Below, piece by piece: positions 13,832 to 14,147 of a DNA stretch of 14,147 nucleotides. Within the stretch, counting starts at the first letter, position 1. Each line of letters starts with the position of its first letter. The notes under the pieces are model-generated. The model saw only the letters and a program-made list of their open reading frames with translations. It searched no databases and was not told where the DNA came from. The stretch comes from Holosporaceae bacterium (lineage in GTDB: Bacteria; Pseudomonadota; Alphaproteobacteria; UBA3830), in assembly GCA_031284345.1 (NCBI GenBank), contig JAITAC010000137.1, positions 1 to 14,147 of the forward strand, given 5' to 3'. Both the position numbers and the translations under genes were made by a program.

Positions 13832-13873
13832 CCAAGTTCAGGTTTAGCTGTTCAAATAGCATCGTTGATTTAC

Positions 13874-13972
13874 AGCAGATCCCATTTCTGATTTGCCATT
13901 GTCGACTGGTCAGCTACTGATACAGCACGCATTCCGCAAGTTTTTTGGATAATTCAAAATGGGACCTGGTAT
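13874..13972. repeat. 99-bp palindromic element, copy 3
   Basis: This copy is 99 bp. Its right end ATGGGACCTGGTAT is identical to that of copy 1, and its interior is closest to copy 2. The left end reads AGCAGATCCCAT. It has the same orientation as the other two copies. No flanking direct repeat was found, so either it is older or the flanks have been rearranged. Confidence 0.85.
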
Positions 13973-14147
13973 TAGAGGTATCACAGAGCACGTATTGAAC
14001 AACTTGTAACTGAATTTGGTATTAATCCCCCCCCCTATGGATTCGGGGACCTCCTGATTCTGAGGCTTATTCCACATATTTACAACCCAAAGTTGTGCGC
14101 CGACACCTCTTCCACCAATTATCATTTTATCAGAAAAATGTAAAATT

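Larger units (their letters stand above)
13536..14147. other. Gene-poor, repeat-rich region after rlmN
   Basis: No reading frame here has recognisable protein motifs or a convincing ribosome site. The region is built from two copies of the 99-bp palindromic element and a second repeat family between them. Beyond 13973 it holds unique sequence with a run of nine C (14027-14035). It may continue into a gene outside the window. Confidence 0.6.

Noticed and set aside
849..13972. CRISPR array formed by the three 99-bp repeats
   Set aside because: Copies are too long, diverged and widely dispersed, with no regular spacers and no cas genes in the window.
14027..14035. Run of nine C as a phase-variable tract
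   Set aside because: Such tracts can switch genes by slippage, but there is no convincing gene across it here, and homopolymer length may also be a sequencing error.
13910..14125. Minus-strand reading frame of 71 residues with a tryptophan-containing segment, and a plus-strand open stretch from 13976
   Set aside because: The minus-strand frame runs into palindromic copy 3 for its last third, shows no ribosome site and no recognisable family. The plus-strand stretch follows a stop and has no start. Both cross the nine-C run. A decayed gene fragment is possible but not supported.

Overview
The window is an AT-rich bacterial chromosome segment, most likely from an alphaproteobacterium. The order ileS, lspA, small lipoprotein, M16-family protein is the arrangement I associate with Alphaproteobacteria. 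A large ankyrin-repeat lipoprotein and dispersed short palindromic repeats suggest a host-associated lineage such as Holosporales or Rickettsiales-like bacteria. The lineage is inference; the gene identities rest on motifs read directly in the translations.

Layout. Positions 1-737 (+) carry an exported thermonuclease-family protein with a cysteine-containing C-terminal tail. Positions 738-957 are non-coding and contain a 99-bp palindromic element (849-949) flanked by a 12-bp direct repeat. On the minus strand follow a TadE/TadG-like pilus-associated protein (958-1644), a rubrerythrin with a good promoter (1747-2286) and a lipoprotein-like ankyrin-repeat protein (2464-4728) whose last part is a regular 102-bp tandem array. 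A 380-bp AT-rich divergent spacer (4729-5108) holds a likely promoter for the plus-strand operon.

Positions 5109-13535 form one tightly packed plus-strand operon: ileS, lspA, a 77-residue lipoprotein, a catalytically dead M16 peptidase homologue, pgi, a dapF-rnhA fusion and rlmN. Several junctions overlap by 4-34 bases, so translational coupling is likely. The functions are translation and RNA quality (ileS, rlmN, RNase HI), envelope building (lspA, lipoprotein, M16-like protein, DapF for meso-diaminopimelate) and sugar metabolism (pgi). LspA would be the peptidase that matures the two predicted lipoproteins in the window.

Positions 13536-14147 have no convincing gene. They hold two further copies of the 99-bp element and, between them, a second repeat family with terminal inverted repeats and an internal direct repeat.

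The most notable observations are the in-frame DapF-RNase HI fusion with both active sites intact, the three-copy palindromic element with a probable target duplication covering the tadE stop codon, the second nested repeat family, and the M16 homologue that has lost every metal ligand of its HxxEH motif.
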